The notes below the pieces were generated by a model, which had not been told where the DNA came from, did not search any database, and saw nothing but the letters and a program-made list of their open reading frames with translations. From contig UQVK01000022.1 in assembly GCA_900544445.1 (NCBI GenBank), positions 1-43,877 of the forward strand: a stretch of 43,877 nucleotides of DNA, in the 5' to 3' direction. Of this stretch, positions 40,379 through 43,877 are shown piece after piece. The stretch is from an uncultured Lachnospiraceae bacterium. GTDB lineage: Bacteria > Bacillota > Clostridia > Lachnospirales > Lachnospiraceae. A program made the translations under genes and the position numbers. Each line of letters begins with the position of its first letter. Position 1 is the first letter of the stretch.

Positions 40379-41098
40379 ATGCTGAATATAGCGGTATGTG
40401 ACGACGATGGATGCATGCTCTCCAGACTGGAGGAGATTGCAGGAAAATTTTTCAGAACGCATTGTGTGGACGTGAAGATTCGGCCATATCAGTCTGGAGA
40501 GAATCTGCTGTACGATCTGCAGGATGGCTTTTCTTATGACCTTTTTCTGCTGGATATTGAAATGCCGGGAACGGACGGCATGGAACTGGCAAAAGAGATT
40601 CACGATGCGCTGCCCGCGGCGGGAACCATTTTTATCACATCCCACCTGGAATATGCCGTTGCAGCCTATGAATATGCCGTGTTCCGATATATCCCCAAAA
40701 GTATGCTGGAAGAAAAGCTTCCGGCTGCGCTGGAGGATTTTTATAAGTTGTATGAACTGGAACGCAGCAGTTACTATAGGATACAGGTGAAAAGTCATGT
40801 GGAACAGCTGCCTTTCCGGGATATTCTATATATTTTGAAAGAGGGAAAGTATGCCGTTTTTCATCTGCGGAGCGGGCGGACGGCTTCCGTGCGCAGGACG
40901 CTGGCGCAGGTTTACGCGGAAATCGGTCAGGAATATTTCTGCCTGGCGGACCGCGGCTGCCTCATCAATCTGGCAAACGTAACGGGGATGGAAGGAGAAA
41001 GGATCCTCATGCCGGACGGGGAGCGCGTAGCCATAAGCAGATCCGGCGTGGCGGAATTTAAGTCGGCATTGCTTCGGTTCTGGGAGAAACAGATATGA
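40379..41098 (+). CDS. LytTR-family response regulator
   Basis: 239 residues. Receiver domain with phospho-accepting Asp59 (LLDIEMPG), Asp8-Asp10 acid pocket (CDDDG), Thr/Ser and Lys at ITSHLEY and PKSM. The C-terminal LytTR DNA-binding domain (about 130-239) has the typical QLPFRDILYI, HLRSGRTASV and the loop LADRGCLINLANVTGM. It is of the AgrA/ComE kind and would bind direct repeats about 21-22 bases apart. Its stop overlaps the kinase start by 4 bases (ATGA). It follows the Nudix-GNAT gene after 20 bases. Confidence 0.94.
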   Translation: MLNIAVCDDDGCMLSRLEEIAGKFFRTHCVDVKIRPYQSGENLLYDLQDGFSYDLFLLDIEMPGTDGMELAKEIHDALPAAGTIFITSHLEYAVAAYEYAVFRYIPKSMLEEKLPAALEDFYKLYELERSSYYRIQVKSHVEQLPFRDILYILKEGKYAVFHLRSGRTASVRRTLAQVYAEIGQEYFCLADRGCLINLANVTGMEGERILMPDGERVAISRSGVAEFKSALLRFWEKQI

Positions 41099-42438
41099 CG
41101 GTATTGGGGATTTGTGCGGAATGGCTCATCACATTCATCGAGACTGCAATGTGCCATCTGTTTTTTCATCTTTTCTTTGCGGACCGGTTCCCGAAGAAAA
41201 AGCAGCGGATTCTCTTCCTTTTCATAGCCGCTGTGACGACGACGGGAGTGATTCTGCTGAACCTGGTGGAGCTTTCTTTCAGCGTGGCCACGGTTCTGTA
41301 TGCGGTGGTCATCTTCGCGCTGGGGGGCCGTGTTATGTATAAGGGCAGCCTGGTGGATTTTCTGATCGTCTCTCTCAGCTTTGTAACGGGACTCAACGTT
41401 CTGGAATGGGGATATTTGAACCTTGTGATTGCGCGTATCTGGTCTCCGGATGTGATTGAGAAAATGGGGACAGGGTTCAGCCCGCAGAGGATTTTCATCA
41501 TTACGCTGGCCAAGGTGATTGAGATTGCGGTCTGCCTGCTGATCGCACCGCTTCTGAAAAGGCTGGTGCACAGGCTTGAAAAGGAAAAGCGGTCAGGGGA
41601 GAAGCCGATGAGGCTGGCATTGATTCCTGCGGCGGCCGCAGCATTTTTGTCATCGCTTTATCTGTTCAGTCTTTTTGGCACGGGATTCGAGCCGGATATC
41701 AATCCCGCGCAGATGATTTTGATGATGGTGATCGTGTTTCTGATGTGCTTCGCCTGGTTATGCTACCGCCTGAAGCTGATTCAAAAGGAGCAGATCTTTA
41801 CCGCCCGCCAGAACGGGCTTTTGCAGAAAAATTATGAAATGGCACGGACCGCTTACCAGGCCAACGCGGAATTATACCATGACATGAGAAATCATTTTCT
41901 CCTGCTTCAGAACTATCTTGCCGATGGAAAAGTCGAAGAGGCGCAAATCTATCTGGAACAGTTAGGCGGAGGGAAAGCGATTCAAAATGTAGCTTGCTGG
42001 ACAGGGCTGGAAGCCATCGATTATATTCTGGGTCAAAAGGCAGGGGAGGCAGAGCGGCGGCAGATTGCCGCAACCATCCACGCGGAATCTATCAGGGATT
42101 GCGGCATAGAGCCGGTGGACCTGTGCACGATTCTCATGAATCTTCTGGATAACGCGATCGAAGGCGCGGAAAAATGTCCTGCGTATATGGAAAAAAGGAT
42201 GGATATCACCATCCGGCATATCCATCAGTTCATCCTGATCAACGTAAAAAACAGCGCCGCAGCCCCGCCGGTACAGCAGAACGGCAGGCTTGTTACGACC
42301 AAAAAAGAGAAATGGCTGCATGGATGGGGACTGAAAAGCGTTCAGTCGGCGGCGGAAAAATATGACGGAACCGTGGAATACGGTTATGCGGATTCCGTGT
42401 TTTCGATCAGCGTCATGCTTTTTATCCATAAGATTTGA
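41095..42438 (+). CDS. AgrC-like sensor histidine kinase (GHKL, HPK10 type)
   Basis: 447 residues. Six or so membrane helices fill 1-225, without a separate extracellular domain. The phospho-acceptor is His262 in YHDMRNHF, as in AgrC-like HPK10 kinases. The ATP-binding GHKL part has the N-box ILMNLLDNAIEGAEK (Asn353) and the G-box HGWGLKSV. Partner of the LytTR regulator, with overlapping genes. AgrC-like kinases often sense peptides, but no agrB or agrD precursor is seen here, so the signal is unknown. Confidence 0.92.
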   Translation: MTVLGICAEWLITFIETAMCHLFFHLFFADRFPKKKQRILFLFIAAVTTTGVILLNLVELSFSVATVLYAVVIFALGGRVMYKGSLVDFLIVSLSFVTGLNVLEWGYLNLVIARIWSPDVIEKMGTGFSPQRIFIITLAKVIEIAVCLLIAPLLKRLVHRLEKEKRSGEKPMRLALIPAAAAAFLSSLYLFSLFGTGFEPDINPAQMILMMVIVFLMCFAWLCYRLKLIQKEQIFTARQNGLLQKNYEMARTAYQANAELYHDMRNHFLLLQNYLADGKVEEAQIYLEQLGGGKAIQNVACWTGLEAIDYILGQKAGEAERRQIAATIHAESIRDCGIEPVDLCTILMNLLDNAIEGAEKCPAYMEKRMDITIRHIHQFILINVKNSAAAPPVQQNGRLVTTKKEKWLHGWGLKSVQSAAEKYDGTVEYGYADSVFSISVMLFIHKI

Positions 42439-42498
42439 GGACAGTTACCCGATGTTTTGAGGACAGTTGGGGAGACTGTCCTTTTTTTGTGGTATGTT
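42434..42498 (+). promoter_or_regulatory. Direct repeat and extended -10 before the lipoprotein gene, candidate LytTR site
   Basis: TTTGAGGACAGTT occurs twice, at 42434-42446 and 42456-42468, exactly 22 bases apart. ACAGTT fits the LytTR half-site core. Downstream is an extended -10, TGG-TATGTT (42490-42498), with no -35 consensus (GGGAGA in that place), as expected for an activator-dependent promoter. Confidence 0.5.
42460..42488 (+). terminator. Terminator after the histidine kinase gene
   Basis: AGGACAGT (42460-42467) pairs with ACTGTCCT (42475-42482), loop of seven, then T7. It uses the second copy of the direct repeat as its 5' arm. Confidence 0.85.
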
Positions 42499-42576
42499 AC
42501 AGGGGAAAATGGCGGACGCGGGCCTGCCCTTCCGAAAGGATGAGTCGCGCGCCGCAGAATATCGGGAGGAATGTTC

Positions 42577-43737
42577 ATGAAAAACGAAAGACTGAAACGG
42601 TTGATTTCCGCCGTTATGGCGGCTGCACTCTGCCTTTCCCTGGCCGGGTGCGGGAAAGGTGCGCAGACTCTGCCGCAGACGGGCGCCTCAGGGGCCGAAG
42701 AAACGAAGGAAGCGGATTGGGCGGATGGAACAGCGGAGAACTCCGCGGAATCCACTTTTTCGGGAACGGGCGTGGAGTTTCCGGAATTCTATGAGAAAGA
42801 GGGGGACGTTATCTCCTTCCAGACAGAGGTGATTGTTTCCGAAGAGGTCCGGGAAAACGGACTGCGAAAACTGTCTGCTGCCGTGCAGAAGCCTGACCCG
42901 ATAAAGGCGCTGGAGTGCCTTATGGGAGATGTGGAAATCACAGAGAAAAATGAGGAGGAAAACAATTACTGGTACGTGGGAGCAAACGGAGAAAACCTGA
43001 CGGTCAACAATACATCGGTCGGATTTTCCACCCGTTTTTTCGTCTATGTAAGCAACGCGTTCCGGCTGCAGCAGGGATATTCCGATTATAATGCGGATCA
43101 ATATGAGCTGGATCAGGATCTGGAGTTTGCCACCAGGCGGGAAGCCTTCGAGGATATCCGTCAGACGTTTCAGACAATGGGAATCGACATCGGAGATCGG
43201 TACAAATGCTATGTGCTGGAGCATTCCATGCTGGAAAGCGAAGAATATGCCATGGATATGAACGGGAACAGCAATCCGGCAGATTACAAGGATGCGTGGA
43301 CGCAGGAGGATGATTCCTATTATTTCGTCATCAACCAGCAATACGGGAATACCCCCGCCTGGCATGCCTTTTACGACCATTCCCCGCTGGCTGCAGACGA
43401 GACCGCCCCAGTTCAGGTTCTGTACAACAGGGACGGCATTCAGTTTCTTCAGCTGGAAAAGGTATTTGCTTTTTCGGAGCAGGAAGGCATTTATGACTTA
43501 AAGCCCTTTGAAGAGATTGCGGGAGCGCTGGAAGCCAAATATGAGACGTTGGCGGAGGAGGGCACGTACACGGTCAGACAGGCAGTGCTGTATTATATGG
43601 AAAAAAAGATGGCGGAGGGACAGTACGAGGTGATTCCGGTCTGGATTTTTCAGACGGTGGATAACGGGAGCGGGAAGGTTTTGCAGGATATTGTGGATGC
43701 TGTGGGCGGGGAGGCGATGGTTTGGGAAGAGGAGTAG
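42577..43737 (+). CDS. Lipoprotein of unknown function
   Basis: 386 residues. Signal peptide with lipobox: MKNERLKRLISAVMAAALCL, then SLAGC with Cys25 as the lipid-modified residue. The mature part is acidic and rich in Glu/Asp/Asn, with segments such as NVYVSNAFRLQ-like and WYVGANGENLTVNN, suggesting an extracellular, beta-rich binding or sensor protein. ATG 42577 is preferred because GGGAGG at 42564-42569 is 7 bases away; the ATG at 42571 is only one base away. No family recognised. It follows a two-component pair and a candidate LytTR site, so it may be its target or its sensor helper. Confidence 0.85.
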   Translation: MKNERLKRLISAVMAAALCLSLAGCGKGAQTLPQTGASGAEETKEADWADGTAENSAESTFSGTGVEFPEFYEKEGDVISFQTEVIVSEEVRENGLRKLSAAVQKPDPIKALECLMGDVEITEKNEEENNYWYVGANGENLTVNNTSVGFSTRFFVYVSNAFRLQQGYSDYNADQYELDQDLEFATRREAFEDIRQTFQTMGIDIGDRYKCYVLEHSMLESEEYAMDMNGNSNPADYKDAWTQEDDSYYFVINQQYGNTPAWHAFYDHSPLAADETAPVQVLYNRDGIQFLQLEKVFAFSEQEGIYDLKPFEEIAGALEAKYETLAEEGTYTVRQAVLYYMEKKMAEGQYEVIPVWIFQTVDNGSGKVLQDIVDAVGGEAMVWEEE

Positions 43738-43752
43738 ATCTGTGAGGGGATT

Positions 43753-43877
43753 TCAGGGCAGGTTAATCAGCATTTCCAGTGCTTCATGTACGGTTGTAAA
43801 AGTATGTGTGCCTTTGAAAAGCGAGGCTGTAAAATATTCTGTGTCTATGGGAATGAAACCTTCCAGATAAGAATTCG
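43753..43877 (-). CDS. C-terminal end of a minus-strand protein, cut by the window edge
   Basis: A minus-strand frame open to the window end gives 41 codons ending at a TGA (43753-43755), with the last residues LFKGTHTFTTVHEALEMLIN. It reads like protein, and would be convergent with the lipoprotein gene. The family cannot be told from this tail. Confidence 0.4.
   Translation of the reverse strand, partial: NSYLEGFIPIDTEYFTASLFKGTHTFTTVHEALEMLINLP

Noticed and set aside
43789..43795. Another copy of TACGGTT near the right edge, and others at 17189-17195 and 20114-20120
   Set aside because: A 7-mer is expected about five times on both strands in 44 kb, and these copies are unphased and lie in or beside coding sequence, so they are best read as chance.

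Overview
The window reads as chromosomal DNA of an anaerobic, low-complexity-envelope Firmicute, most likely a Lachnospiraceae-type Clostridium relative. Supporting signs are: the infC-rpmI-rplT operon with an AUU start and a leader attenuator; a single-chain PurL of about 1260 residues; a very large two-headed acyl-CoA dehydratase-activase-like protein; rubredoxin and hemerythrin genes; plant-glycan hydrolases (GH105, GH42); strong AGGAGG ribosome sites; TTGACA/TATAAT promoters; and a tRNA without an encoded CCA. This placement is inference from gene content, not from a search.

Layout. 1-1607: translation operon infC-rpmI-rplT behind a long leader with a terminator. 1699-6734: a rubredoxin-fused glutamate-synthase-like flavoprotein, a divergent GH105 unsaturated glucuronyl/galacturonyl hydrolase, a small helical conserved protein and a half-size ABC exporter. 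6833-12188: a degraded MerR regulator, a 1475-residue activase-like ATPase and a MarR regulator; the last two share an operator-like sequence. 12220-14584: an AraC regulator followed by an AlbA-type ATPase/DNA-binding protein. 14703-18511: purine operon purE-purM-purN-purD. 18588-25111: an SH3 membrane protein with an extreme acidic tail, gntR-clpC, a conserved hypothetical, radA, and a small Pro/Gly-rich protein. 25198-27499: an orphan LacI regulator, a candidate small RNA with its own promoter and terminator, and an Mrp-type Fe-S/P-loop ATPase. 27594-30529: nucleotidyltransferase, rubredoxin, hemerythrin, GH25 lysozyme, tRNA-Trp. 30756-35017: HAD phosphatase and GH42 beta-galactosidase, a VanZ-like protein, a lone prepilin-peptidase-like protein. 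35090-39062: purL. 39085-39280: a strikingly regular palindromic array. 39423-43737: a Nudix-GNAT fusion, a LytTR/AgrC-like two-component pair and a lipoprotein. The right edge cuts a minus-strand reading frame.

How parts work together. purEMND and purL supply five steps of IMP synthesis (formyl transfer, amidation, cyclisation and carboxylation steps); purF, purC, purB and purH are not in the window. MarR, GntR and LytTR regulators each have a matching candidate site beside the genes they probably control. The clearest unexplained structure is the 53-bp-period array at 39085-39280, in which eight copies of TACGGTT lie in alternating orientation with exact spacing. Other items worth testing are the 26383-26548 RNA, a LytTR-type direct repeat before the lipoprotein, and GC-rich hairpins placed a few bases before the Shine-Dalgarno sequences of at least seven genes.

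All functional names come from motif reading and memory of families; no search or structure prediction was run.
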